From assembly GCA_038230395.1 (NCBI GenBank), contig JBBRNI010000002.1, positions 1 through 64,000 on the forward strand: 64,000 bases of DNA. The letters are read 5' to 3'. Shown piece by piece: positions 7,324-15,541 of the stretch. Under the pieces are notes generated by a model that had not been told where the DNA came from, ran no database searches, and saw only the letters and a program-made list of their open reading frames with translations. Numbering within the stretch: the first letter of the stretch is position 1; each line of letters opens with the position of its first letter. Source of the DNA: JBDSWU01 sp038230395 (GTDB lineage: Bacteria; Patescibacteriota; Saccharimonadia; Saccharimonadales; UBA4665). The position numbers were made by a program, and so were the translations under genes.

Positions 7324-7986
7324 ATGCGATTATTACAAACAATAGGTTTTACTGCCACTAGCGTACTTGCTCTATCAATAAGTAGCCTGCCAGCATTTGC
7401 CATGACTACCACCACAGATAGTGCTTCAGGCTCGACAAGTACAGTCTCTGGCAGTGACAGCACAACTACGGCGACAACCGACAGCCAAACAACAACCAGC
7501 ACCTCTACAAATAGTGGCAACAAAAAGGCAAAAAAAGAAGCCAAACGAGATAGCGCCCAACTCAAAGCCTGCCAAAAGCGAGCAGCTGCAGGCAACAAAA
7601 AACTGCAACAGGCAGCCATTCGTGGTCAGAAGCAAATTGAAACAATCACTAATGTCGCGGTTCGTGATGAGAATACTTATACCCGAAGAGGTAAAACGCT
7701 CAGCAATTATGATAGCCTCGTGAGCGATGTTGCCACCAAAAAGGCCGCTGCTGAGTCTGCTGTACTAACAGTAAAAAGTGATCGAGTTAGCTCTACGTGT
7801 GACGGAGCAAAGTCCAAGGACAAAGACCCTGCATCTAGCTTCAAGTCTGACCTAAAAGCTGAAAATAATGCCCTTAAAGACTACAAAACTGCCGTCAAAA
7901 ATCTAACCGTTGGCGTCAAGTCTGTTCAAGGCACTACAAGTAGCAGCCCGGCGAAAACCAAATCATCCGAAAGCAGCGCTAACTAG
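7324..7986 (+). CDS. Secreted Ser/Thr-rich coiled-coil protein
   Basis: 220 residues with a signal peptide cleaved near LPAFA (about 26). A Ser/Thr-rich linker (about 27-65) precedes a lysine/alanine-rich helical region (66-200) with heptad-like spacing and two cysteines that could pair. The C-terminus is again Ser-rich. No sorting motif or membrane anchor is present, so the protein is probably released or bound to the wall by charge. No family recognised. It is third in the exported-protein run, 64 bp after the previous stop, with AAGGA at about 7314 as a ribosome site. Confidence 0.6.
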   Translation: MRLLQTIGFTATSVLALSISSLPAFAMTTTTDSASGSTSTVSGSDSTTTATTDSQTTTSTSTNSGNKKAKKEAKRDSAQLKACQKRAAAGNKKLQQAAIRGQKQIETITNVAVRDENTYTRRGKTLSNYDSLVSDVATKKAAAESAVLTVKSDRVSSTCDGAKSKDKDPASSFKSDLKAENNALKDYKTAVKNLTVGVKSVQGTTSSSPAKTKSSESSAN

Positions 7987-8121
7987 TTGTTCTAGGCGAT
8001 TTTCTTGGTAGCGTCAATCAGGCGCGTGAGTCCAATCCTGCCGCCGCAGCGTGGGATAAAGCTAAGCCCCAAAAATTCATGTAATTCCTTTTTGACTCGG
8101 TCTTTAGCCTATACTTATTAT

Positions 8122-8793
8122 ATGTTAGATCACCATGTGCAGCGGGCGATTGTCTACCGTTTGGCTTTCTCGGAAGGTTTGCGCTTTGGCCAGCTCAAAC
8201 CAGATACGCTAGAAAACAAATTATTTGATTATCACCTCAAAAAAGTTGTCTTAGCAGGGTACGCAATGAAAGGTAACGGTGGGTTGTATACTCTGACACC
8301 AGAAGGCCGCCGCCTCGGTATCCGAGCCCTCGACAAACAGCAAGCCTTGGCCGACTACGCTGAATCAGTGCTATTTTTGATAATTCGGCGAGCGTCAGAT
8401 GGAGCTTGGCTATTTTATAAGCGTGGCACACACCCAATGCTCGGCTATTCAGGCTTCATGCACGCCTCGCCAAACACTCAAGAAGATTCGACAACTACCG
8501 CTGGAAAAATATGCTTAGAGCAGACAGGGTTGACTGGTAGCTTTACGGCATTGGGTGGTGGCTATTCGCGTATATTTAATACGTCCGGTGAGTTGCAGAG
8601 TTTTACAAATTTCACGTTGCTGGTTTGTGATGATGTTACAGGCGAACTTAGCGGCGAGGACGTCTTCGCCGACTACCGTTGGGAGTTATCGCCTGATTTT
8701 ACTAGTACACAGCTATTCCCTAGTACAAGTATGCTGTACGAACGCTATCTTGCCGGCAAAGCCTTTTTTATTGAGCAAAGCTTTACTATTTAG
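8122..8793 (+). CDS. Winged-helix plus degenerate Nudix-like protein
   Basis: 223 residues from ATG 8122. Residues 1-75 form a MarR/PadR-like winged helix (VQRAIVYRLAFSEGLRFGQL...YTLTPEGRRLGIRAL). Residues 85-215 follow a Nudix fold (VLFLIIRRASDGAWLFYKRG...). The Nudix box position reads TTAGKICLEQTGLTG: the usual RExxEExG is changed to KIxxEQTG, so the catalytic Glu pair is partly lost. This combination suggests a ligand-sensing transcription factor of the NrtR kind rather than a hydrolase. A longer in-frame start at 8005 is less likely because the extra sequence looks non-coding and TATACT lies at 8110-8115, six bases before 8122. Confidence 0.65.
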   Translation: MLDHHVQRAIVYRLAFSEGLRFGQLKPDTLENKLFDYHLKKVVLAGYAMKGNGGLYTLTPEGRRLGIRALDKQQALADYAESVLFLIIRRASDGAWLFYKRGTHPMLGYSGFMHASPNTQEDSTTTAGKICLEQTGLTGSFTALGGGYSRIFNTSGELQSFTNFTLLVCDDVTGELSGEDVFADYRWELSPDFTSTQLFPSTSMLYERYLAGKAFFIEQSFTI

Positions 8794-9598
8794 ACCGTTC
8801 TGAATCAGCTTGGCGTCTTAGCTCAACAGCGTTTAATAAGGCCTGTCGAGCACCATTTGGGGCGTGGCGGCGCCAATATACTGAGAGCTCGCTATCAGTG
8901 TCTTCAAACTGCCTCAGTGAAGGATTTTTACCAATAGTTTTACCACGTTCACGAGCTGCTCGCAGCACACGTTGGCTTTGCAAACGCGCACCAATTTGGG
9001 CATTGTAGGCTGAAGCCTCCGTAATATCTGCTGGTAACTGGCTACAAGCGAGTGTCAATGAGGCATTACCCAATTGCCGCATATACTGGCGTTTACGCTC
9101 AGGCAATTTGGGTGAACGGGTTTTCGTTTCACGGGCAACAGTGTCGGCTAGCATGACCGCTCCACGAAATTGCTGACGGCCACTGTGCCAGAGCGTCGAT
9201 GGTTCAACAATACCGTCGTCTGTAGTCAGCTTAGGCAACTTAAGTCGCCTGCGCATAACCTCAATCGAGCCACTAGCACCGTTGTACCAAGCGGTATTGA
9301 TGCCAGCAGCCGCGATAATATCAACACTGAATGCAACATCATCATGGTCCACAATTGTATCAAGCACGCCACTAGCGACAGCGTGCCCGAACAGCTGGGC
9401 TTCAGCCCGCGCCGTGCCGGGTGGCATTGATCGTAGGTAGTCTATACGAGTTTGGTCACGCGATTTAGCGACGACTGAGTCAAATTCAGCGTTCAAGTGC
9501 TCGACAGGCATATCGTAATCAATCGGCGGTCGTGGATCATGTAGATTTTTTGGGTGTAATTCTGTAGTCATGTCACTAGTCTGAGCTTTTGAAGTCAA
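8786..9598 (-). CDS. Conserved-looking protein of unknown function
   Basis: 270 residues, soluble, rich in Arg/Ala/Leu helices, without signal peptide or membrane segment. No family recognised. Visible features are a proline-rich start, a helical middle with AHAxxGVLDTIVDHDDVAF-type acidic patches, and a basic C-terminus (KRQYMRQLG, RVLRAARERGK) that could touch nucleic acid. An internal ATG at codon 10 is an alternative start. The last 8 bp overlap the end of the convergent wHTH/Nudix-like gene. Function not assigned. Confidence 0.55.
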   Translation of the reverse strand: MTSKAQTSDMTTELHPKNLHDPRPPIDYDMPVEHLNAEFDSVVAKSRDQTRIDYLRSMPPGTARAEAQLFGHAVASGVLDTIVDHDDVAFSVDIIAAAGINTAWYNGASGSIEVMRRRLKLPKLTTDDGIVEPSTLWHSGRQQFRGAVMLADTVARETKTRSPKLPERKRQYMRQLGNASLTLACSQLPADITEASAYNAQIGARLQSQRVLRAARERGKTIGKNPSLRQFEDTDSELSVYWRRHAPNGARQALLNAVELRRQADSERSK

Positions 9599-9664
9599 TA
9601 AAGCAGTGAATACTTTTTCACCTAATTACTCTCAGCTAGGTTGAACAACAGGTATACTAAAGAA

Positions 9665-11056
9665 ATGAAAACAATTATTGTATGGTATCGTAATGACCTA
9701 CGTGTGCATGACCACCCTGCCTTGGCGACGGCAGCAAATGACGCTGATCAGGTAATTCCAGTGTTTATATTGAATGACGACTTACTAAATGGGGAGCATG
9801 CTAGTTCCAATCGAAACCGGTTTTTACTTGAGTCATTGGCTGATCTCAAGCGATCTCTGCAAGACTTAGGCAGTGATCTGATAATACGTCGTGGCGAGGC
9901 CGTTTCTGAAATGAGTAAGCTGGCCCTAGAAACTGACGCCGACGCAGTCTATTACACCGCAGATTTTACGCCTTACGCGATTAAGCGTGACAAAACACTC
10001 AAAGCTAAGCTGGATATTGAGTTTCGAGCGTTCCCTGGCCGCTTAGCTGTTAGTTCGCTTGATAAACTGCTTACTAAAGCTGGTAATCCTCACAAAGTCT
10101 TCACGCACTTCTGGAAAAACTGGCAACAAATTGGTCGTCGTGCCTTAGCTGGAGTTCCGGCAAAACTAACCATTCCGACCAACGTGCGGACTGATAATCT
10201 GCCTTCAGTAGAAAGCCTAACTAATAAAGCTGAACTATCACCAAACGCCTTGCCAGGCGGCGAATCAGCTGGCCGTCAACGTCTTAACAATTGGCTAAAA
10301 GCCGGCATTTCTGAGTATCACCAAGGTAACAATGATATGGCAGCTGACGCTACTTCCAGGCTCAGTTCATACCTTCATTTTGGTTGTCTAAGTGCCCGTG
10401 AAATCGAAACAATGCTGCCTGACAATACTGGTGCAGCTGCTTGGCACCGTCAATTAGCTTGGCGTGAATTTTACCACTACATTATTTTTAAATTTCCAAG
10501 TAATGCTACTCAGGAGTTTCAAGAACGCTACCGTGAACTAAACTGGGGGTCAGACCCAAAACTACTACAAGCCTGGCAAGATGGCCGTACAGGCTACCCT
10601 GTAGTCGACGCTGCTATGAGGCAACTACGCGGTGAAGGTTGGATGCATAACCGTGCTCGGCTGATTGTTGGTTCATTTTTGACAAAAGATTTATGGCTTG
10701 ATTGGCGTCTGGGTGAACGTTATTTCATGCAGATGCTAATTGACGGTGACCAAGCTAACAATAATGGTAATTGGCAGTGGATAGCCAGCGTAGGTGTTGA
10801 CCCTGCACCCGTCTTTAGGCGACTATATAATCCAACTACTCAGCAGCTCAATTATGATCCAACTGGTGGCTATGTACGCCGATACGTAAAAGAGTTAGCC
10901 AACGTCCCTGACAAATATTTGAGCCAGCCATGGACCATGCCAGAATCGTTACAACAAGAAGTTGGCTGCGTTATTGGCAGTGACTACCCAGCGCCAATCG
11001 TTGATCACAAGCAAGCTCGTTTAGAGGCGCTTGAACATTACCGTTCGGCCATTTAG
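9665..11056 (+). CDS. phrB: Class I deoxyribodipyrimidine photolyase
   Basis: 463 residues. It repairs cyclobutane pyrimidine dimers using light and FADH-. The N-terminal alpha/beta antenna domain begins IIVWYRNDLRVHDHPAL. The C-terminal helical FAD domain has the family signature WHRQLAWREFYHYI, MRQLRGEGWMHNRARL, and NNNGNWQWIASVGVDPAPVFR. The electron-transfer tryptophans are visible in LWLDWR and GNWQW. The ATG at 9665 is chosen because MKTIIVWYRN is the true fold start and TATACT lies at 9653-9658, six bases upstream; the ATG at 9641 adds eight residues. Light repair fits with the heliorhodopsin in the same window. Confidence 0.95.
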   Translation: MKTIIVWYRNDLRVHDHPALATAANDADQVIPVFILNDDLLNGEHASSNRNRFLLESLADLKRSLQDLGSDLIIRRGEAVSEMSKLALETDADAVYYTADFTPYAIKRDKTLKAKLDIEFRAFPGRLAVSSLDKLLTKAGNPHKVFTHFWKNWQQIGRRALAGVPAKLTIPTNVRTDNLPSVESLTNKAELSPNALPGGESAGRQRLNNWLKAGISEYHQGNNDMAADATSRLSSYLHFGCLSAREIETMLPDNTGAAAWHRQLAWREFYHYIIFKFPSNATQEFQERYRELNWGSDPKLLQAWQDGRTGYPVVDAAMRQLRGEGWMHNRARLIVGSFLTKDLWLDWRLGERYFMQMLIDGDQANNNGNWQWIASVGVDPAPVFRRLYNPTTQQLNYDPTGGYVRRYVKELANVPDKYLSQPWTMPESLQQEVGCVIGSDYPAPIVDHKQARLEALEHYRSAI

Positions 11057-11517
11057 GCTGCGTGCGAGTGCTCTGCTGCAGCTGCTTCATCTGTCACTAC
11101 GGCACCAAATTCTGCTAGCAAAACAGCTTCATTAAGTATATGAGGTACGCAGACCGCTGAAGAGGCATCAGGAGTAAGCGCTACAGCCTGCTTACCATAT
11201 TTCTGTCTGCCGGCATCATCAAGCCCTGCGCTGTGCTCATCATCAACGAAAGCAACTCCCTGTACCACCCTATCCCCTCTAGCACCTAAGTAATACAGTC
11301 CCATTACACTTTGCTGAGTAACCTTTTTGCCGTCGCTATGGGCTTGGTTCTGATTTTGTACGTAATGAATCAATATAGTACTTAATCCTAGATTTCTGGC
11401 CACTTGGGCTGCGTTCTGGCTCTGATCCCACACTAGCTCTACTTGAGCGTCAGCTTTTGCTACACTCATAAATGGCCCGTCAAGCAGTGCTTGCGAGCCT
11501 TTGTAAATTTCTGACAT
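11053..11517 (-). CDS. Hypothetical protein, possibly ribosomal-L7Ae/stress-like fold (unassigned)
   Basis: 154 residues, soluble and acidic, with alternating strands and helices (QVELVWDQSQNAAQVARNL...STILIHYVQNQ...GLYYLGARGD). I do not recognise a family. The C-terminus is Ala/Glu rich and ends AAAAEHSHAA. A clear ribosome site, AGAAGGA, precedes the ATG with about 8 nt spacing, and the bases around it (GGAAACTAAAATGTC) closely resemble those of the tiny gene at 13409-13501. It overlaps the photolyase stop by 4 bp, tail to tail. Confidence 0.5.
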   Translation of the reverse strand: MSEIYKGSQALLDGPFMSVAKADAQVELVWDQSQNAAQVARNLGLSTILIHYVQNQNQAHSDGKKVTQQSVMGLYYLGARGDRVVQGVAFVDDEHSAGLDDAGRQKYGKQAVALTPDASSAVCVPHILNEAVLLAEFGAVVTDEAAAAEHSHAA

Positions 11518-11566
11518 TTTAGTTTCCTTCTTTCTGCATTCTATTATATGCCCACCTGTAAAGCGG

Positions 11567-12997
11567 CTACACAGAAACAGTGGATAACTTTAGTTGCTCT
11601 AGATCAATTTTCTGGATTTTGAGCTTGTCAAGTTTGGTGGCCAAAAATGTTTGCAAAATCTTGTAGGTATCAAGGTCAAAATTCTTAGTTTGCGTGGTTA
11701 CTACCGGCTCACAAAACTCATCTTGGGTTATCTCGGCCATAACGCACCACTGGTCGACTACGATACCGTGGAACTGGGGGCTTAGTTTTTCTTCGACTAA
11801 AACCGCACCTCTATAAGGCCAGGCTTGTATCCGCTGACGAGCGAAGGCTGTCTCTAGCCGAACATTATAAATTTGAATTGATTCCTCCCCCACACAAGCC
11901 CCTCGACATTTATGAAGCTGGCGGGCAAAGCATGCCCCCTTGCCCGATTCGATTCCCATAAGTTTTGGGCATAGGTCATAGGTCTTACTTATTGTCTCTA
12001 AAGACTGTTTAGCTTGACCTCGCCTTGGGTAGACTGCAACTATATCATGTGCGGTTTCGGGCTCTATAAAGCTAGCTTCCTCGAGCACGATAGTTTGGTA
12101 GCCTTCGGGGTTTATGGCTTGCTTGGCCAAAATTAATTTTTGGGTTTTTCGCAGTTTGCGGTTATATAGTGGCTGCAACTCTTTAACCAGACGCGACTCT
12201 AGCAGCAGGGCTGACAATTCACCAGCTGTCTGATGAGTTCGTATGTGCTTGATACCTTGAGCAATCTTGAACTCTTTAGATTCAGCGTGATCACGTCCAA
12301 AGTGGTTCATAACTCGTTTCTTTATATTAATACTTTTACCAACATACAGTGGCTGCCCAAGCTCGTCTTCAAAGATATAGACGCCTGCAGTTTCTGGTAA
12401 ATTCTGGATAAGCTCTGGCTCTAGATCTTTTGGAACCGCAGGACTGCGCAACTGCTTAGCTATAGCAGCCTGAACTTGCTGTGGCGGAAATTGTTTCTGA
12501 GTGTACTGGATAAATTGCCAGAGAACATGGGCATCATCGTAGGCCCTATGGCGAGCACTATAAGTAAAGTTATAGCGCTGAATCAGATCAGATAGTTTAT
12601 GCCCTTTCTCGTGAGGATGGAGTGCGCGTGACAGCTTGACTGTACACAGCTGCTTAGGTAAAAATGCTAGTCCGACACGGCTAAACTCTTGCTTCAAAAA
12701 CGAATAATCAAAACGCACGTTATGTGCCACGAACACCGCACCGCTTAAAATTGAGTTGAGCTCATCAGCAATTTGGTTGAAGGTCGGCGCACCCGCAAGG
12801 TCATTGGTCGTGATACCCGTCAAGTTAGTAATGTAGTATGGTAGCTCCGTTTCCGGATCGACCAGCGAGCGAAAAGTTTGAGTAATCACTCCCTGCTCAA
12901 CCCTTATTGCCGCTACTTCAATCACTCTGCCACGAAGCGCGTTGAGACCGTTAGTCTCAATATCCACAAATACTAAAGGCCCCTCTAAAATGCTCAT
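11567..12997 (-). CDS. DnaQ-type 3'-5' exonuclease fused to a GIY-YIG (UvrC/Cho-like) nuclease
   Basis: 476 residues. Residues 1-170 are a DEDDh exonuclease: ExoI FVDIETNG, ExoII HNVRFDYSFL, ExoIII HRAYDDAHVLW. Residues 195-290 are a GIY-YIG nuclease as in the UvrC N-terminus: AGVYIFEDELGQPLYVGKSINIKKRV, with the catalytic Tyr pair, Arg and a later Glu. The rest resembles the UvrC/Cho C-terminal part with a cysteine cluster (CPKLMGIESGKGACFARQLHKCRGAC). Such fusions are known in Actinobacteria and are thought to act in nucleotide excision repair. TATACT (13004-13009 on the + strand as AGTATA) is six bases before the ATG. It stands near the photolyase, so two UV-repair genes are close together. 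Confidence 0.9.
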   Translation of the reverse strand: MSILEGPLVFVDIETNGLNALRGRVIEVAAIRVEQGVITQTFRSLVDPETELPYYITNLTGITTNDLAGAPTFNQIADELNSILSGAVFVAHNVRFDYSFLKQEFSRVGLAFLPKQLCTVKLSRALHPHEKGHKLSDLIQRYNFTYSARHRAYDDAHVLWQFIQYTQKQFPPQQVQAAIAKQLRSPAVPKDLEPELIQNLPETAGVYIFEDELGQPLYVGKSINIKKRVMNHFGRDHAESKEFKIAQGIKHIRTHQTAGELSALLLESRLVKELQPLYNRKLRKTQKLILAKQAINPEGYQTIVLEEASFIEPETAHDIVAVYPRRGQAKQSLETISKTYDLCPKLMGIESGKGACFARQLHKCRGACVGEESIQIYNVRLETAFARQRIQAWPYRGAVLVEEKLSPQFHGIVVDQWCVMAEITQDEFCEPVVTTQTKNFDLDTYKILQTFLATKLDKLKIQKIDLEQLKLSTVSV

Positions 12998-13022
12998 ACT
13001 TACAGTATAGCAATTACTAAAA

Positions 13023-13046
13023 CACCCCCGGCTTAAGCCGAAGGTG
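13023..13046 (-). terminator. Rho-independent terminator after the GlsB-like gene
   Basis: On the - strand CACCTTCGGC-TTAA-GCCGGGGGTG forms a 10-bp stem with a TTAA loop followed by TTTT (13019-13022). It lies 31 nt after the stop of the 13077-13343 gene and just upstream of the DnaQ/GIY-YIG promoter, which it overlaps closely. Confidence 0.75.
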
Positions 13047-13076
13047 ATAAAGGTTGAACGTATGTGACTTTCGCGA

Positions 13077-13343
13077 TTAGGCTGTGTGCCGACGTGAACG
13101 CGTAACAGCGTTCAATATTGCTACCAAAATAACCGAGCCAACTAAGGACCAGAATAAGCCCATAGCACTAAAGGCTAAGAACGATTTGTCGCTACCAGTA
13201 AATAAGCTCGATACAAAACTACCGATAAACGAACCGACGATACCAATGATAATACTCATGATGACGCCCTCCGAGCGGCCCATAATGCGCGAAGCGATGT
13301 AGCCAACTAAACCACCTAAAATAATTGCTACTAGAATGCTCAT
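13077..13343 (-). CDS. GlsB/YeaQ/YmgE-family membrane protein
   Basis: 88 residues, three hydrophobic helices. The order is ILVAIILGGLVGYIASRIMG, then IIIGIVGSFIGSFVSSLF, then MGLFWSLVGSVILVAILNAV, with a basic tail. This is the transglycosylase-associated protein family (GlsB/YeaQ/YmgE), small stress-linked membrane proteins of unknown biochemistry. A strong AGGAG precedes the ATG by 7 nt, so it is translated from a leadered mRNA. A terminator follows at 13023-13046. Confidence 0.88.
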   Translation of the reverse strand: MSILVAIILGGLVGYIASRIMGRSEGVIMSIIIGIVGSFIGSFVSSLFTGSDKSFLAFSAMGLFWSLVGSVILVAILNAVTRSRRHTA

Positions 13344-13408
13344 ATGTGACTCCTAATCATTTATGTTGATGCTACTGCTAAGACGAGTAATGTTGCAGCT
13401 GTCTATTA

Positions 13409-13501
13409 CTAGACTGCTGTCGTAACGTGTCCAAATTGACGGCTAAAGTCAAAATATGATTTGCTGGTCGGGCGACAGTACAGTTCGAAATTTTTAGACA
13501 T
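13409..13501 (-). CDS. 30-residue small protein with strong ribosome site
   Basis: ATG at 13501 is preceded by AAGGAGACTAAA, an excellent Shine-Dalgarno. It encodes MSKNFELYCRPTSKSYFDF then a short polar tail, ending at TAG (13409-13411). It is soluble and aromatic rich. The translation-start context matches that of the 11053-11517 gene nearly base for base. No family known. It sits alone between the GlsB-like gene and folA. Confidence 0.5.
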   Translation of the reverse strand: MSKNFELYCRPTSKSYFDFSRQFGHVTTAV

Positions 13502-13618
13502 TTTAGTCTCCTTGTTTACGTTACTTATATCAATAATCATAAAAGAACGGCCACATAACCACTATGAATTATCTAACACAACAGAATAACTAAAGGAATA
13601 TAGCTATTTTTTTATCTG

Positions 13619-14104
13619 TTAAATGCCTGTTTTGGAGTATACTTCGTACTTAAAAATAAAGCCGTTTTGCTCATGTAAATCAGACTGCTCGACCAGTTTA
13701 AATTCATCACCAGCTGCCGGGAAAAACTGATTACAACCAAAATCAGCTTCAATCTTCGTTATGTACAACTCGTCGGCAAGGCCGAGTTCAAACACCTGTC
13801 CATAAACGTTCGCGCCACCTATTACCCATACGTCCATGTCGATGTAGTCTTTAAGAAATTTAGAAAGATCATGTACCAATTCAACGCCGTCTATAGGTGT
13901 CTTGTCAGATGTTAGTACGTAGTTTTTGCGACCTTCTAGTGGCCCCTTAAGTGTCTTGAAGGTGGTGCTGCCTACCAATACCACACCTCCAAATGATTTA
14001 GTTTTTTCACTAAAATAAGACTCGTCTTCTGGAATTTTCCAAGGCTGAAAACCTTGCTTGGCTATACCACGCTGGCGATCATGAGCCACCATTAAACGTA
14101 TCAT
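13619..14104 (-). CDS. folA: Dihydrofolate reductase
   Basis: 161 residues, the normal length. The product reduces dihydrofolate to tetrahydrofolate with NADPH. Visible motifs are the N-terminal strand MIRLMVAHDRQRGIAKQG, WKIPEDESYFSEKT (substrate helix with the acidic residue), VLVGSTTFKTL, and VWVIGGANVYGQVF, the NADPH-binding G-G pair. The catalytic loop is WKIPED rather than the usual LPWxxPxD, close to the standard. The start overlaps the end of folC by 4 bp (ATGA), so the two are translationally coupled. Tetrahydrofolate serves GlyA, encoded 9 kb away. Confidence 0.95.
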   Translation of the reverse strand: MIRLMVAHDRQRGIAKQGFQPWKIPEDESYFSEKTKSFGGVVLVGSTTFKTLKGPLEGRKNYVLTSDKTPIDGVELVHDLSKFLKDYIDMDVWVIGGANVYGQVFELGLADELYITKIEADFGCNQFFPAAGDEFKLVEQSDLHEQNGFIFKYEVYSKTGI

Positions 14105-15369
14105 ATGGCTTGTTCGCTCCTGAGTTGACTTAATAAATAGAACGAACCAGTTATGACACGTACAGCTTGCGGCGTTTGCATAAGCGTATCGTACGCTAGT
14201 CGCTGGTCAGGCACAACCTGCACATTTAGTGCACCTACTAAACGTAACTCATTTGCAAGTATTGCTGGGTCCATTGACTTAGCAGGCAAGTCTTGCGAAG
14301 TATCAAAGCTGGTGACGATAATCTGATCAGCTAAACTGGCGAGTAATGGGCTGACAGCCTTGTACTCCTTGCCAGATTTAAGTGCTACTAAAATTGCTGG
14401 CTTTACGCCTGGAAAATACTGCTTGAAACTATCAACAAAAGCTAACATTTTTTGTTCGTTATGAGCGCCGTCCATAACCAACGTTCTGCTTTGACGCTTG
14501 AGTATTTCCATACGTGCTGGAACCTGCAATAATTGGGTTTTTTGCAACTTAGCATTTGATACTACTGGCAAATTATCTCGTTGTAGCAGATAGTCATATG
14601 TTCGCCGAGCTAATAGCCAATTACGCTGTTGGAAGAGGGGTACAGTCTCGAGTAAATTATCGCACTTCGCTCGCTCTTCAGCTTCTTCCACAACGATCAG
14701 TTGTGCATTGTGCTTCGCCGCCCAGTTCCTAAAAACCTGCATAATTGCATCTGATTGTTGATAGGTAATGCCCACATTACCAGCATGCATGATGCCAATC
14801 TTCTGCATAGCAATTTCTGGTATCGTACTGCCCAAAATATGCATATGGTCAAAACCAATATCGGTTATAACACATAGTTTGTCGGGGCGCTGAGCGACGT
14901 TTGTAGCGTCATGCAACCCACCCATGCCAGTCTCGATAACTGCGTAATCAACCTGCTGTCGTTCAAACACCCATAGCGAAAAAGCATATAGCAGTTCAAA
15001 GTAAGATGGCTGCTGCTCTGCTTGAGTTACTAGCTCCAAAAACAGTTCTAGCTCAGCACAAAATTCAACTTCACTCAGTGGTACACCATTTATTTGGACT
15101 CTCTCAGAAATCTTATCAACATGCGGTGAGACCGTTAAGCCTACTTTGAGGCCGGAGGTGCCTAATAATGCTGCGATATAGTAAGACGTCGACGTTTTAC
15201 CACTTGTACCTGCCACATGGATAATTCTTAATTTTTCCTGCGGATTGCCGAGTAGACTCATTAGTGGTTTGATACGATATAGGGTTGTATCTTTGCCGTT
15301 CAATTGGGCAACTAACGGCACAAACGGCCGTAACGCCATCTCGGCGTCGTGCAGTGTCTGTAATGCCAT
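14101..15369 (-). CDS. folC: Folylpolyglutamate / dihydrofolate synthase
   Basis: 422 residues. It adds glutamates to folates (and may also make dihydrofolate) using ATP. The Mur-ligase-like plan is clear: P-loop IIHVAGTSGKTSTSYY, SPHVDKISERVQINGVPLS (the omega loop), ETGMGGLHDATNV, ITDIGFDHMHILGSTIPEIAMQKIGI, and DGAHNEQKM. The start at 15369 (MALQTLHDAE) is chosen because the longer frame to 15510 runs through the tRNA-Arg gene. It overlaps folA by 4 bp downstream. TATACT lies about 32 nt upstream of the ATG, leaving a short leader. Confidence 0.92.
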   Translation of the reverse strand: MALQTLHDAEMALRPFVPLVAQLNGKDTTLYRIKPLMSLLGNPQEKLRIIHVAGTSGKTSTSYYIAALLGTSGLKVGLTVSPHVDKISERVQINGVPLSEVEFCAELELFLELVTQAEQQPSYFELLYAFSLWVFERQQVDYAVIETGMGGLHDATNVAQRPDKLCVITDIGFDHMHILGSTIPEIAMQKIGIMHAGNVGITYQQSDAIMQVFRNWAAKHNAQLIVVEEAEERAKCDNLLETVPLFQQRNWLLARRTYDYLLQRDNLPVVSNAKLQKTQLLQVPARMEILKRQSRTLVMDGAHNEQKMLAFVDSFKQYFPGVKPAILVALKSGKEYKAVSPLLASLADQIIVTSFDTSQDLPAKSMDPAILANELRLVGALNVQVVPDQRLAYDTLMQTPQAVRVITGSFYLLSQLRSEQAI

Positions 15370-15432
15370 GGCTATCGTCTCTTCTCCATCTCTGATAAGA
15401 TAGTATACACGTAAGCTTTCATTACATGGTAC

Positions 15433-15509
15433 GCACCCGTAGCTCAGTTGGATAGAGTACTTGGCTTCGAACCAAGGGGTCGTAGGTTCGAGTCCTGCCG
15501 GGTGTACCA
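15433..15509 (+). tRNA. tRNA-Arg (anticodon TCG)
   Basis: 77 nt including an encoded CCA. Acceptor GCACCCG pairs with CGGGTGT (one G-U), the D-arm is AGCTCAGTTGGATAGAGT, the anticodon arm CTTGG-CTTCGAA-CCAAG gives TCG, and the T-arm carries GGTTCGAGTCC. It is divergent from folC and 32 nt upstream of the SGNH esterase gene. Confidence 0.95.
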
Positions 15510-15541
15510 ATCAGACACATTAGAAAGTCATAATCATTAAA

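Noticed and set aside
8005..8121. Longer N-terminus for the wHTH/Nudix-like protein
   Set aside because: Extra residues look like non-coding sequence, and a -10 box lies just before ATG 8122.
14101..15510. Longer folC start at 15510
   Set aside because: The added sequence lies across the tRNA-Arg(TCG) gene; the family start fits 15369.
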